This document shows, piece after piece, positions 34,358-44,500 of a stretch of 64,000 nucleotides of DNA. Source of the DNA: Granulosicoccus sp964390335 (GTDB taxonomy: Bacteria > Pseudomonadota > Gammaproteobacteria > Granulosicoccales > Granulosicoccaceae); contig CAYMHU010000002.1 of the NCBI GenBank assembly GCA_964390335.1, forward strand, positions 143,352 through 207,351, given 5' to 3'. Below the pieces are notes generated by a model. That model had not been told where the DNA came from. It worked only from the letters and a program-made list of their open reading frames with translations, and searched no databases. The position numbers and the translations under genes are program-made. Positions within the stretch are counted from its first letter, which is position 1. Every line of letters starts with the position of its first letter.

Positions 34358-37300
34358 GCTCTAGCCCCTTCCACTATGCCTTCTAATCGATCTTCCAAGT
34401 CTTCACCGGCGGCATTCAATGCCTCTAGTGTCCGCTCGTCTGGTTGCCAATAATTTCGTTCGTGTGCTTCGTGCAATCTATTCACGACCCGCAAGGACGC
34501 ATCAGGATTGAGATCGGCAAGCCGATTTCGCATCTGTTCATCCAGTAAAAATGTGTCGGTCAATTGCTGATAGACCCACGGCTTGACCTGCTCTGTTGTT
34601 GCCGACCAACCCAGGGTATTCGTGACTTGCATTTCGATGTGCCGCACACCCTCGTAACCGTGTTCGAGCATTTGTTCATACCACTTCGGGTTCAATGCAC
34701 GCGTACGCGTTTCGAGTTCGACTTGTTCGGATAAGGTGCGAGTTTTTGCTTCACCTTTCGTGTCATCGCTAATGTAGAGTTTCGGAGCGACATTGTCGGC
34801 GTTGGCGCGCTGCGCACAACGACTGATACCCCCAAGCGAGTCGTAATAGTGATCAATTGACGTGATGCCAATCTCGACCGAATCGAGATTCTGTGTCGCG
34901 ACTTCTACCCGCGACAAAATATTCTCGAACAGTTCGGTGCGCTGTTGATTCTCGCCATGTCGACTGTAGGCAAATGATTTACGGTTAGCAAAAACATTTG
35001 CAAGTTCGTTTTCATCTGACCACCCACCATCATCAATCAGGTGATTAATGTTGGACCCATAAGCACCATCGGCGTTACTGAACACGCGAAGTGCAGCTGT
35101 TTCAAGATCACATTGGTTGTCGCGTTGATACGCCAATGCATTCTTGCGGACAAAATTCATCGTCAACGGCTCATCGTCGGCCGATGCAGCCAGCCATGCA
35201 GCCTCGGCAAGCAGTCGCGTTTGCTGCGGCAATAGATCCCGAAAAATGCCTGACAAGGTCATCACGACATCGACGCGCGGCCGACCATGAGTGTCCAGAT
35301 CGATGAGCTTTGCGCCACATAAACGCCCGTAGTTGTCAAAGCGTGGCGCAGCGCCCAGCAACGACAAGGCTTGCGCGATCGGCGAGCCTTCAGTTTTTAA
35401 GTTATCCGTACCCCATAACACCATCGCGACGGTTTCAGGAAAGGTATGGCCTTCTGCCAAATGACGATCAATCAAGGATTGCGCAGCCACTTCGCCAGTT
35501 CGCATGGCACTGGCACTGGGCATGCGATACGGATCAAAGCCGTGTAAGTTTCTGCCTGTTGGCAAAATCTCGGGTGTGCGCATTAAGTCCCCACCAACGA
35601 CCGGTGCAATGTATTGCCCATTGAGCGCTTTGAGCACAGCTGGTAACTCTGAGTCAGTTTGTAATGCGCGATTGATCTTATCGAGCGATTCATACAACGG
35701 ATGCAGCGCTGGCTCGCTGGAACCTTGTATGGAGGACAACGGTTGATCCGCGGCCAACGATACAACTTGATCAACAACAGAGGCCACATCAACCATAGCA
35801 TCGGANNNNNNNNNNNNNNNNNNNNNNNNNNNNNNNNNNNNNNNNNNNNNNNNNNNNNNNNNNNNNNNNNNNNNNNNNNNNNNNNNNNNNNNNNNNNNNN
35901 NNNNNCATAGCATCGGAGGTGTTTGATGCGCTGGCGTCGGCATCGCACTCGGTTACATTTTCCACTTCTGCTATCGCGTGGAGTAGCTCGCGTCGTTGCT
36001 CAGTGTCGATGGTTTTCCCAACCACATGCAAACCATGCGGTATCAAGGTGCTTTCCAATTCGGCTAATGCGATGCGACACGCCTCTACATAGGGATCAGC
36101 AGAGCCATTAATTAATCCGCTATCGATATTCAGATCGATATCATTCGCCTGGGTTTGTATCAGATCGATCAGCTCGGTGTGTTGGTTGCGCTCGGACGGT
36201 GCCGTGTTTCGCCATCGATCTATGCTGCTTTGTAAATCCAGTAAACCTTTATACAAACCGGCATGGGTGACTGGTGGCGTCAGGTAACTGATTAACGTTG
36301 CACCTGCGCGCCGCTTTGCAATCGTACCTTCAGACGCATTATTGGCTGCATACAGGTAATAGTTAGGAAGCGCGCCTATTAACCGATCTGGCCAGCATGC
36401 TTGACTCATACCGGTTTGTTTACCCGGCATAAACTCGAGGGCACCATGCGTACCAAAATGCAACACTGCATGCACGTGCCGATCTTCACGCAAGTACCGA
36501 TAAAACGCCGAGAACGCATGGGTCGGAGCAAACCCGCGCTCAAACAGTAAACGCATGGGATCACCTTCATAGCCAAAACCGGGCTGAACACACACATCAA
36601 CCTGTCCGAATCGCTGACCCAAAATAAACAACTCGCGTCCGTTGCTCAATTGCTTACCTGGCGCTGCACCCCACGCACTTTCAATCTCTTCCAAATAAGG
36701 TTCTCGTTTGATGTGATCATCGACCGGAACACAACTCAAAACGTTTGCGTCCGTGCCAAATTGCTCTGCATTACCGCGCAGGATTTGCTCACGCAATACA
36801 TCAACACTTTCGGGAAGCTCAACCGTATAGCCCTCACGCTGCATGGCGCGTAATGTGTTGTAAACCGACTCGAACACAGACAGGTGTGCTGCTGATCCTA
36901 CGGCTCCGGCATTGGGTGGAAAATTAAAGATAACAATCGCAATACGCCGTTCGGCTCGTGGGGTTGTGCGCAAGCGTACTAGTTGATCGACGCGATCACA
37001 CAACTGATTCACACGTTCGGGGTGCGGCAGCATATCTGCCGCCTGTGCATCCGGCGCAGACAACGTGCGTCCGGCAAACACCATTGGATTGGTTGCGCCA
37101 TCGAGTTCGGGTATCGCTACCATCATGGCAGATTCGACGGGCAGTAAACCCTGCTCGCTGCCTTCCCATTGTTCAAGCGTCTGAAAGTCCAGACCCATCG
37201 CTGATAAGTAAGGCACATCCAACTTGGAGAGTATGGCCTCTGCAGCACTGGCATCGTTATACGCAGGGCCGCCCACCAACGAAAAACCGGTTAACGAGAG

Positions 37301-38233
37301 CAACGCATCAATACAGGTTTTGCCGTCTTTAATAAAGTAACGTTCAATTGCCGGACGCGCATCTAACCCCGACGCAAACGCCGGCACCACTTCGTAACCA
37401 CGCTGCTCGAGCGTTGCGATGACTGCATCGTAGTGAACGGTGTTTCCAGCAAGCAGATACGAGCGCATCAACAACACACCGATCCGACCTTTTACCTGTC
37501 GATCACTAGTCAACAATGCTGCGTCATCAGCAGCCATCTGCTCGGGCAACGACGGATGATAAATGCCCACATCGTGATACTGCTTTGGAACAGACACCGA
37601 TAATGCACCGCGCAGCGCCATGCGTTCGCCGTCAGCGTATTCATTGACCACCATGCGCACCATATTCAATGCGTTTTGCTCGGAGCCTGCTAACCAGTAC
37701 TGCAGTACCAAAAAATAATGGCGAATATCCTGCGCTGTACCAGGGATGTATTTAAGAATGCCGGGGATGCGTCGCAGCATGGCCATCTGCATCTTGCCAC
37801 TGGATGCAGACTTTTCACGCGAACGTGATTTTCGTAGCCGTTTAAAAAACGCGCTGGCGCGCCCATCACTGCCGTTCATGGCAAACCGCCCCATGCGCGT
37901 GAGCTTGACGATGTCACCCGAGCACATGCAACAGATCATGGCATCGCAGTGTTCCCGGCGCGCTCGAAGTGGCTCTATGACCGCGTTGATGTGATCTTCC
38001 ATGAACAGCATGGTCACAATCAGGATATCGGCGGTGGCGATGTCGTCGTGACAACGCTGCAGGGATTGCGCATCACGGCCCCATGCGCCTGCGGCGTGCA
38101 AACTGACGGTGATGCCCGTGTTATCTGCACGCAGTTGTTCGTTAACACGCGCGATTGTGCTGGACAGATGATTGTCCAGCGTGACAATGACCACGCGCAT
38201 TGGCGTATTAGCGACTGTAGTGTGCTTTTGCAT
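34354..38233 (-). CDS. bchH: Magnesium chelatase subunit H (interrupted by an assembly gap)
   Basis: Large porphyrin-binding catalytic subunit of Mg-chelatase. Two half-frames flank a run of 100 N at 35806-35905. The 5' part begins MQKHTTVANTPMRVVIVTLDNHL and contains IGVLLMRSYLLAGNTVHYDAV, FNFPPNAGAVGSAAHLSVFE and HFGTHGALEFMPGKQTGMS. The 3' part has HGFDPYRMPSASAMRTGEVA, VMTLSGIFRDLLPQQ, AYGSNINHLID and HIEMQVTNTLGW. Both sides of the N run end in the same 12 bp. Removing the gap plus one copy leaves 3,768 nt, a multiple of three, coding for 1,255 aa, a normal BchH length, so the gene is probably intact. Start ATG 38233 overlaps bchB by 26 nt; an ATG at 38200 is possible. Confidence 0.93.
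35806..35905. other. Assembly gap of 100 N inside bchH
   Basis: Exactly 100 undetermined bases, the usual placeholder for a scaffold gap of unknown size. The 12 bases CATAGCATCGGA occur both immediately before (35794-35805) and immediately after (35906-35917) the run, so the two contigs overlap. Joining at that overlap keeps the reading frame (S-D-A-M is read on both sides). The true gap is therefore probably negative in size. Confidence 0.97.
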
Positions 38234-39815
38234 CGTACAGTGTCTCTATGGTGATTTGATCAAGACCGAACTCGGTGGCGTAGCGCTCGGTGTTGGTTCT
38301 GGCTTTGGTGCGTACAAAGAACGGGATTTTCTTCAGTTCTTTTTCAGCATCAGGTGTCCAGCCAAGCACGGTATCGGCTTGCGCATCCAAGGTGGGTTTT
38401 GCTGTTGGCGCGTTGTCCGTTTTTGTCATACCCAAATGCGATGGTGCAGAGTCATCATTAAATTCAAAATCTTCAGTGAACATGCCCAACAGATGTTCTT
38501 CAAGACCCATCATTAATGGGTGCACCCAACTGTCGAATAGCACATTGGCACCTTCATAACCCATTTGCGGCGCATAACGCGCTGGCACATCTTCAACATG
38601 AAATGGCGCTGAGATGACACAACAACCGATACCCAATCGCTTGGCAATGTGGCGCTCCATTTGTGTACCAAGCACTAACTCTGGTTCGCATTGCTTGACC
38701 GCGTCTTCCACATCGAGATAATCGTCTGTAATTAACGCATTAATGCCATAACGTTTTGCAGCGTCTCTAACAGGGCGGGCAAACTCTCGGCTATACGTGC
38801 CAAGACCCACAACCTCAAACCCGAGTTCATCTGACGCAACACGTGCAGCGGCAATCGCATGGGTTGCATCACCAAAGATAAACACACGTTTACCTGTTAA
38901 GTAATTGGAATCGATTGAACGCGAATACCAGGGCAACCGTGACGCATCCGCATTAAGTAGCGGCGTTGGGTCGATGTTGACAGTTTGTGCTATCGCCTCG
39001 ATAAACTCTCGCGTGGCACCCACACCAATAGGCACAATGTCGATATAGGGTTGCCCGCATTCACGTCGAAGCCACTCGCACGCAGTTTGACCAACTTCAG
39101 GGTATAAACACACATTGGCGTCCGCCAACGGAATGCGCTGAATGTCGGCAAGCGTTGCACCCAGTGGTGCAACAACGTTAACGCGAACCCCAAGTTGCGC
39201 TAACAGAGCACTGATTTCTCGTACATCATCACGGCATCGAAAACCCAGGGAGCTGGGTCCGATGATATTGACTGACGGAGTATCGGGTGCGCTAGTCTCC
39301 TGCGAGTCAGCGCTTTGGTTTGGCGCTTCGCTGCTGGCTTGTGAATCGGCAACCGTGTGCGTATCGTTGTCACGCTTTTTAAGCACGCGTCGAATCAGGG
39401 CATAAAGCGTTTCGCTGGCCCCGTGGTTTTCCTTGCGTGAGTAGGCTGGTAGCTCCAATGGCACAATGGGTACATTCAATCCCATGCCTTGGGCCAGAGA
39501 TGCCGGTTGATCCTGTATTAGCTCAGCCGTGCAGGATTCCCCAACAAACAAGATATCGGGCTTAAAACGTTGTACTGCTTCTTGTGTTGCTTCAACAAAC
39601 AGATTGGCAGTATCACCACCTAAATCTCGCGCCTGGAAGGTGGTATACGTTACAGGTGGCCTATGACCCTGCCGTTCGATCATGGTGAACAATAAATCTG
39701 CGTACGTATCGCCCTGCGGAGCGTGCAATACATAGTGCGCATTGTGCATCGAGTTTACTACCCGCATTGCCCCGACATGCGTCGGGCCTTCGTATGTCCA
39801 CAATGACAGTTTCAT
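38208..39815 (-). CDS. bchB: Protochlorophyllide reductase subunit B
   Basis: NifK-like catalytic subunit of DPOR. Seen: MKLSLWTYEGPTHVGAMRVV, ILFVGESCTAELIQDQPASL with a cysteine and the Asp-type region, NIIGPSSLGFRCRDDVREI, and the C-terminal small domain TPDAEKELKKIPFFVRTKAR through TLYDAKAHY. 535 aa. A linker rich in S, A, D and Q (about residues 165-190, DSQASSEAPNQSADSQETSA) interrupts the core and is longer than I expect in the family. It begins 10 nt after bchN. Confidence 0.95.
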   Translation of the reverse strand: MKLSLWTYEGPTHVGAMRVVNSMHNAHYVLHAPQGDTYADLLFTMIERQGHRPPVTYTTFQARDLGGDTANLFVEATQEAVQRFKPDILFVGESCTAELIQDQPASLAQGMGLNVPIVPLELPAYSRKENHGASETLYALIRRVLKKRDNDTHTVADSQASSEAPNQSADSQETSAPDTPSVNIIGPSSLGFRCRDDVREISALLAQLGVRVNVVAPLGATLADIQRIPLADANVCLYPEVGQTACEWLRRECGQPYIDIVPIGVGATREFIEAIAQTVNIDPTPLLNADASRLPWYSRSIDSNYLTGKRVFIFGDATHAIAAARVASDELGFEVVGLGTYSREFARPVRDAAKRYGINALITDDYLDVEDAVKQCEPELVLGTQMERHIAKRLGIGCCVISAPFHVEDVPARYAPQMGYEGANVLFDSWVHPLMMGLEEHLLGMFTEDFEFNDDSAPSHLGMTKTDNAPTAKPTLDAQADTVLGWTPDAEKELKKIPFFVRTKARTNTERYATEFGLDQITIETLYDAKAHYSR

Positions 39816-39825
39816 GCCGGCACCT

Positions 39826-41148
39826 TCATGCTGGAACCTTGAGCTTGTTCAAGCGCTTTAACGGCTTTGCAAACAACGCGGCCAGATCGGCTGCCTGCTC
39901 AAATCCATGGATCGGACTGAATACCAGTTCGATACTCCATTTTGTTAAGTGCCCTTCAGCCTCAAGCGGATTGCCAAGCCCCATACCACACACGGTTAAA
40001 TCAGGCGCGTTGTCTCGTAATCTGTCAAGCTGCAACTCAACATCTTGCCCTTCGGTCAAGCGAATACCGGAGGGCAATTGTGCTAAATCATGACCCACAA
40101 CCTGTTTATCCAGAAACGGAACACCGACCTCAACGATTTGCATACCACACTCGGCTGACAGGAAACGCGCCAGTGGAATCTCGAGCTGTGAATCTGGGAA
40201 GAACGTGATCCGCTTGCCGTTTAACTTTGGCGTGACCTTCTGCAATGCATTGGTTGCCCGCCGAACTGGTGCTGCCATCACGGCATCGAACTTGTCTGCA
40301 TCGACATCGAACGCTTCGGCAATAGATTTAAACCATTGGTAGGTGCCTTCCACACCAAAAGGAAACGGTGCCGCTATATGTTGTGCGTCCAATCGCTGCA
40401 ATGCGCGCAACGTTTCTCCAACAAAAGGCTGCGCCAGAATGACTTTCGTTTGCGCATTCACTACCGGCAATGCAGATGCCGTTTTCGATGGTAAGAATGC
40501 AACCGAATCAATGCCCAAGTCCGACAACAATCGAACGAACTGATCTTCAACGACATCTGCAAGCGTACCCAAGACAAGTAACTGAGTGGACTCGCCTGCT
40601 GTCGGTAAATGTTGCACCATGGCCTTCAGACAAGTGTCTTCGCCCTGCGTGAATGTAGTTTCGATACCGCTACCCGAATAACTTAAAACACGCAGCCTGC
40701 CCGCTTGGAGTTTAGTGAGTCGCTCTGCAGCTTTTTCCAAATCAAGTTTAATCACCTCCGATGGGCACGACCCGACTAAAAAGAGTGTTTTGATTTCAGG
40801 CCGTCGCTCGCACAACTGAGCCGTGATACGCTCAAGCTCATCGTTAAAATCAGCCATGCCTGACAGGTCACGGTCATCAAGAATGGCAGTCCCGAAACGT
40901 GGTTCAGCAAATATCATCACGCCCGCGGCCGATTGCAATAGGTGTGCACAGGTGCGCGAACCGACCACTAGAAAAAAGGCATCCTGCATGCGACGATGTA
41001 ACCAGACGATGCCGGTTAACCCGCAGAACACTTCGCGTTGACCACGTTCTTGCACAACCGGTATGGAAGCCAGCTTTTGACTAAAATCGTCGGCATCCGC
41101 TCGGTTAGACACTCGCGCCGATGTCCACTCAGACTGCTGTCCGTGCAT
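39826..41148 (-). CDS. bchN: Protochlorophyllide reductase subunit N
   Basis: NifD-like catalytic subunit of DPOR. Seen: REVFCGLTGIVWLHRRMQDAFF (as adjacent motifs) and GSRTCAHLLQSAAGVMIFAEPRFG with cluster cysteines, LFLVGSCPSEVIKLDLEKAA, and SGSGIETTFTQGEDTCL. The long frame opens at 41178 within bchF; ATG at 41148, one base after the bchF stop (TAG-C-ATG), gives MHGQQSEW and 440 aa, nearer the family length. Second gene of the superoperon. Confidence 0.95.
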   Translation of the reverse strand: MHGQQSEWTSARVSNRADADDFSQKLASIPVVQERGQREVFCGLTGIVWLHRRMQDAFFLVVGSRTCAHLLQSAAGVMIFAEPRFGTAILDDRDLSGMADFNDELERITAQLCERRPEIKTLFLVGSCPSEVIKLDLEKAAERLTKLQAGRLRVLSYSGSGIETTFTQGEDTCLKAMVQHLPTAGESTQLLVLGTLADVVEDQFVRLLSDLGIDSVAFLPSKTASALPVVNAQTKVILAQPFVGETLRALQRLDAQHIAAPFPFGVEGTYQWFKSIAEAFDVDADKFDAVMAAPVRRATNALQKVTPKLNGKRITFFPDSQLEIPLARFLSAECGMQIVEVGVPFLDKQVVGHDLAQLPSGIRLTEGQDVELQLDRLRDNAPDLTVCGMGLGNPLEAEGHLTKWSIELVFSPIHGFEQAADLAALFAKPLKRLNKLKVPA

Positions 41149-41149
41149 G

Positions 41150-41683
41150 CTATCCACTGCGCTGCTCAACCAGAACATGTAAATCAGGGTGTGCCGCTTC
41201 TAAAGCGGTTGCGTCAGCTTCTGCTAACGCCTGGGCAACCCGTGCCATTCGAAACTTAATCAAAAATTGCAGCGCGTTGATCGTGTAAAGCAGGTACGCA
41301 AGCAACGCGAGCCACATCAAGCCATTAGCGTCCAACACTCCGTATATCAATGCCACGACGTACAGCGTATGGAATAACACGACGAACAGGCTAACCACGT
41401 CTTCCCAAAAAAAAGGCTTGGCAAATAAATACTGGCCAAACACCTCGCGCTCCCAGATCGCGCCTGTGAGCATAATCAGACAAAGCAACGCAGTTTTGAT
41501 CAGGATTGAGACCGTGGCTGCGGTTTCGCCTTGCCCGGTCCACAGGAATCGGACAATTAACGCAAGACTGATCAGGAAAACCAGAAACTGAAGTGGCGCA
41601 AGCACACCCTGAACCAGGGTCCATTTGGACCGATTCCGGGTCGCACGCTGCTCAACTGTGTAAAAATCACCGGACGGATTCAA
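41150..41683 (-). CDS. bchF: 3-vinyl bacteriochlorophyllide hydratase BchF
   Basis: Membrane protein that hydrates the C3 vinyl group to hydroxyethyl, the step before BchC. Seen: RSKWTLVQGVLAPLQFLVFL, IKTALLCLIMLTGAIWEREVFGQYLFA (as adjacent motifs), FFWEDVVSLFVVLFHTLYV and YLLYTINALQFLIKFRMAR, which are typical of BchF. About five helices, 177 aa. The start is TTG at 41683, chosen because GGGGAG lies 5 nt upstream; no ATG is available. First gene of the 22-kb minus-strand superoperon. Confidence 0.93.
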   Translation of the reverse strand: MNPSGDFYTVEQRATRNRSKWTLVQGVLAPLQFLVFLISLALIVRFLWTGQGETAATVSILIKTALLCLIMLTGAIWEREVFGQYLFAKPFFWEDVVSLFVVLFHTLYVVALIYGVLDANGLMWLALLAYLLYTINALQFLIKFRMARVAQALAEADATALEAAHPDLHVLVEQRSG

Positions 41684-41751
41684 CCAGACTCCCCTGTTTC
41701 GACGCCAATTTTAATAGGACTCAGTACAGTCTATGTCTGTTTCGGGATTTA

Positions 41752-41785
41752 TGTCAATTATAATTGACGTCATTTTTAGTTGACA
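41752..41785. promoter_or_regulatory. Overlapping PpsR-like dyads, bchF / aerR divergent region
   Basis: TGTCAATTATAATTGACG at 41752-41769 (a 16-bp perfect palindrome GTCAATTATAATTGAC) and CGTCATTTTTAGTTGACA at 41768-41785 overlap by two bases. Each matches five of six TGT-N12-ACA bases with extended arms. On the minus strand the first supplies TTGACA, with TAGACT 18 nt downstream as a possible -10 for bchF. The rest of the 320-bp region between bchF and aerR shows no gene. This spacing (16 bp) is tighter than the 26 bp at other sites. Confidence 0.68.
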
Positions 41786-42006
41786 GATCGCCCGTTGATC
41801 AGGCATCGTACTTACCAGTACACACGCAGCGGGCCCACCCACTGCTGAACGTAGCCGTGGAAACGCCGTGGGTTTGTTCGGCTAATGGTTCTCACTTCGA
41901 GGCAATGGATGAAAATTAATCGCCAACGCTCTTTAACTTGCTTTCTCGGTAGCCCCTCAGCATGCGCGGCTCAACAGGGTCAACGTGCTTTTTCCGGGGC
42001 CGGGGC

Positions 42007-42960
42007 GTGACATTGGGCAGTCAAGAATTATCCGACATAGAGCGGCTTGAAGAAGAGGTGAACCAGGCGGCGCTTGGACAAGCGGTCAAGTCGGACATCA
42101 TTCCAAGTCTATTTCAATTGCTGATCAACACGGACGCACAACCTAGCCCAATCTCAGGCGCTCAATCGCGCTCAGATTTCATCGACACGAAACCAGACAC
42201 CGGTTTTAAAACCGACATTGGCAGCGTTGACCAGGTTAATCCAGCGATATCACCACTCGATTCGACCGCAAACGTGGTACTGCATAGCCCACACTGGGTG
42301 GGACCGGATGTCTTCGCAGATATGGTGCTGCACGATGATGAAAATTTCGCATCTGATCGCATCCGGCTCATACAGGCTGAAGGCGTGCCGGATGAAGACA
42401 TCTTGCTTGAGTTGCTGGCACCGACCAGCTTGGAACTGGGCGTACGATGGGAGAACGATACATGCGACTTTGCCGACGTGACCATCGGTGTATGTCGATT
42501 GCATCGCATTGTTCGTTCTTTGCATCCTCAGCATCAACGGGAACTGTTAAGCAATGCGCATGGCGGTCGGATTGTGTTGGCCCCTGCTCCCGGTGATCAA
42601 CATTCATTTGGCTTGTTATTAGTTAGTGAATTGCTGTTTCGACATGGCTGGTACACGGACATTGAAATCGGTGACAGAAGCCCGCAAATCACGAACATGG
42701 TCGCTAAAGAGTGGTACGAAATGGCCGGAATATCGATAAGCTGTGAAACACGTATAAACGATGCGGCAGCGTTGATATCACAAATCAGATCCGCATCGTG
42801 CAACCCCGATATTGCTATTTTGGCCGGCGGTCCGATATTCGCAAACAACCCTGAGGCGGGGAAAAATTTGAAAGCTGACAAAATAGCGTTGCCAGGTGTC
42901 AACTTGGCAACGTTGACCAAACCGTATATTCCCACCTCTCAACGAAACTCGGTCACGTGA
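42007..42960 (+). CDS. aerR: AerR/PpaA-type cobalamin-binding antirepressor
   Basis: Vitamin-B12-binding regulator that antagonises PpsR/CrtJ or aids it depending on light and oxygen. Seen: a variable N-terminal part, the helical cap LLELLAPTSLELGVRWENDTCDFADVTIGVCRLHRI (several adjoining motifs), and a B12-binding Rossmann-like domain from VLAPAPGDQHSFGLLLVSELL to AILAGGPIFANNPE; His in GDQHSFG is a candidate corrin contact. The classic DxHxxG is absent, as in AerR. The frame opens at ATG 41962, but the first 15 residues look unnatural and GTG 42007 follows a GGGG; the start is uncertain. Immediately followed by ppsR. Confidence 0.82.
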   Translation: MTLGSQELSDIERLEEEVNQAALGQAVKSDIIPSLFQLLINTDAQPSPISGAQSRSDFIDTKPDTGFKTDIGSVDQVNPAISPLDSTANVVLHSPHWVGPDVFADMVLHDDENFASDRIRLIQAEGVPDEDILLELLAPTSLELGVRWENDTCDFADVTIGVCRLHRIVRSLHPQHQRELLSNAHGGRIVLAPAPGDQHSFGLLLVSELLFRHGWYTDIEIGDRSPQITNMVAKEWYEMAGISISCETRINDAAALISQIRSASCNPDIAILAGGPIFANNPEAGKNLKADKIALPGVNLATLTKPYIPTSQRNSVT

Positions 42961-43002
42961 TGGGTTCATGTGAGCAAGCCTTTAACTCGAGGTGCCAAGC
43001 TG

Positions 43003-44433
43003 ATGTCTAAAAAAGTTAGCAAAAAATCGACTCGGGAACATCGCGGTTTCACGCCGGGCTTTCGTGTGGGCGATGAGCAGCTGATGGACATGCTGAAGCA
43101 AACATCCGATTGGTTAATCGTAGTCAATCGCGATGGCACGGTGCTCAGTATCGAACACGATTCAAACATCAAGCCTGCTGCCAACGTGACGCAATGGCTC
43201 AATCAATCGTTTCTTGAATCGGTCACGATCGAATCCAAACCAAAAATAGAAGCACTGTTATCGCACGATACTGCCGAGCTAAGCCGCTGGCGACAAGTCA
43301 ATCACCCTATCGCCGACGAACCTGACCTCCCCGTTCGCTACAGTGCTTGCAAGCTAGACGCAAAACATTTGATGCTGGTTGGTCAAAGCATGGGGGAGCT
43401 TGCGCAGATACAACAACGCATGATGCGATCCCAGCACGCGCTCGAAACCGATTTTGCACGCGTATCGCAAGCCAAAGTGCGGTACCAGCTATTGTTCGAT
43501 TTGTCGGCAGAAGCCTTACTTAACATCGATATGCGAACGCTTAAAATTGTTGATGCCAATCCGGCCGCGCAACGCTTATTGGGCCGCTATATAGCACCAC
43601 TGAAAAACAACCGATTCCCAACCGGATTCGATGAAGACAGCACCGATGCACTGAACACACTGCTAAAACAGGCGCAGGTCAACGGCCGAGCTGAAGACGT
43701 TGCAGTTTGCACAGTGGACAACCAAACATCGTTCCTTGCGTCTGCTGCCTTGGTTAGAGACAGAATTGAAAGCGTATTAATGGTCAGACTTTCCCCGATA
43801 GGTAAGACGGCGCGAGAAAACGTTGAGACCCAGACCACTTCTTTATTTGATACCGTGGTTGCCAAGTCGCACGACGCCATCGTGATCTGCGACTGGAATG
43901 GTCAAATTATTTCTGCAAATGAAGCTTTTTGTAATATGGCGCATCTGCCCGATACGTCTTACGCAGTAGGAAAATCAGTCGACAACTGGCTTGGACACAG
44001 TGCGATGGACTATCGGCTATTGGTCAATAACTTAAAAGAGCACGGTACCATACCGAAGTTCACCACCGTCGTATCAGGCGAGCATGGCACGGACACCGAT
44101 GTTGAGATCTCTGCATCTAGTATTCCCGACCCTCGCTTCCCGTACACGCTTCTGATCATGCGTAATGTACAAAGCAGGCCAGCAGCTTTATCAAGCGAGA
44201 TTGTTGTTCCCACTGCAGGACCGCCATTGAAAGAGCTTGTGGGTCGAGTACCGCTGAAAGAGTTAGTGCGCAAATCCACCGATCTGATTGAACGAATGTG
44301 CATTGAATCGGCTCTGGAAATGACCAGCGACAACCGCGCATCAGCAGCCGAGATGTTGGGTGTCAGTCGGCAAAGCCTGTACACCAAACTACGTCGCTTT
44401 GGCATTCCTGATCAATCAATTGGCCCTGATTAG
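43003..44433 (+). CDS. ppsR: Redox- and light-responsive repressor PpsR/CrtJ
   Basis: Master repressor of photosystem genes, binding TGT-N12-ACA. Seen: an N-terminal region, tandem PAS domains (one around FRVGDEQLMDMLKQTSDWLI, one after YQLLFDLSAEALLNIDMRTL, one at LFDTVVAKSHDAIVICDWNG), a linker and a FIS-type helix-turn-helix at the C-terminus (ASAAEMLGVSRQSLYTKLRR). A Cys in LIERMCIESALEM (about residue 433) matches the redox-active Cys near the helix-turn-helix of CrtJ/PpsR. ATG 43003 is chosen over GTG 42970 because GAGGTG lies 9 nt upstream. aerR and ppsR are separated by about 40 nt. Confidence 0.92.
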   Translation: MSKKVSKKSTREHRGFTPGFRVGDEQLMDMLKQTSDWLIVVNRDGTVLSIEHDSNIKPAANVTQWLNQSFLESVTIESKPKIEALLSHDTAELSRWRQVNHPIADEPDLPVRYSACKLDAKHLMLVGQSMGELAQIQQRMMRSQHALETDFARVSQAKVRYQLLFDLSAEALLNIDMRTLKIVDANPAAQRLLGRYIAPLKNNRFPTGFDEDSTDALNTLLKQAQVNGRAEDVAVCTVDNQTSFLASAALVRDRIESVLMVRLSPIGKTARENVETQTTSLFDTVVAKSHDAIVICDWNGQIISANEAFCNMAHLPDTSYAVGKSVDNWLGHSAMDYRLLVNNLKEHGTIPKFTTVVSGEHGTDTDVEISASSIPDPRFPYTLLIMRNVQSRPAALSSEIVVPTAGPPLKELVGRVPLKELVRKSTDLIERMCIESALEMTSDNRASAAEMLGVSRQSLYTKLRRFGIPDQSIGPD

Positions 44434-44451
44434 CTCAACCGATAATTTTTC

Positions 44452-44492
44452 TGTCCAAACAAATTGACATTAAGTGTCATTTAAGATTGACA
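44452..44492. promoter_or_regulatory. Paired PpsR operators before bchG
   Basis: Two perfect TGT-N12-ACA dyads: TGTCCAAACAAATTGACA at 44452-44469 and TGTCATTTAAGATTGACA at 44475-44492, centres 23 bp apart. Both right arms read TTGACA. They sit between the ppsR stop and bchG, so bchG-bchP-crtF may be transcribed separately from ppsR. If the second TTGACA were the -35, transcription would begin near the second bchG Met (44522), which would favour that start; the -10 candidate (TTAGAC) is weak. Confidence 0.78.
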
Positions 44493-44500
44493 GTTGTTGA

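Noticed and set aside
35789..38233. Two separate truncated bchH genes
   Set aside because: The break is a run of N with identical 12-bp flanks; joined, the frame is continuous.
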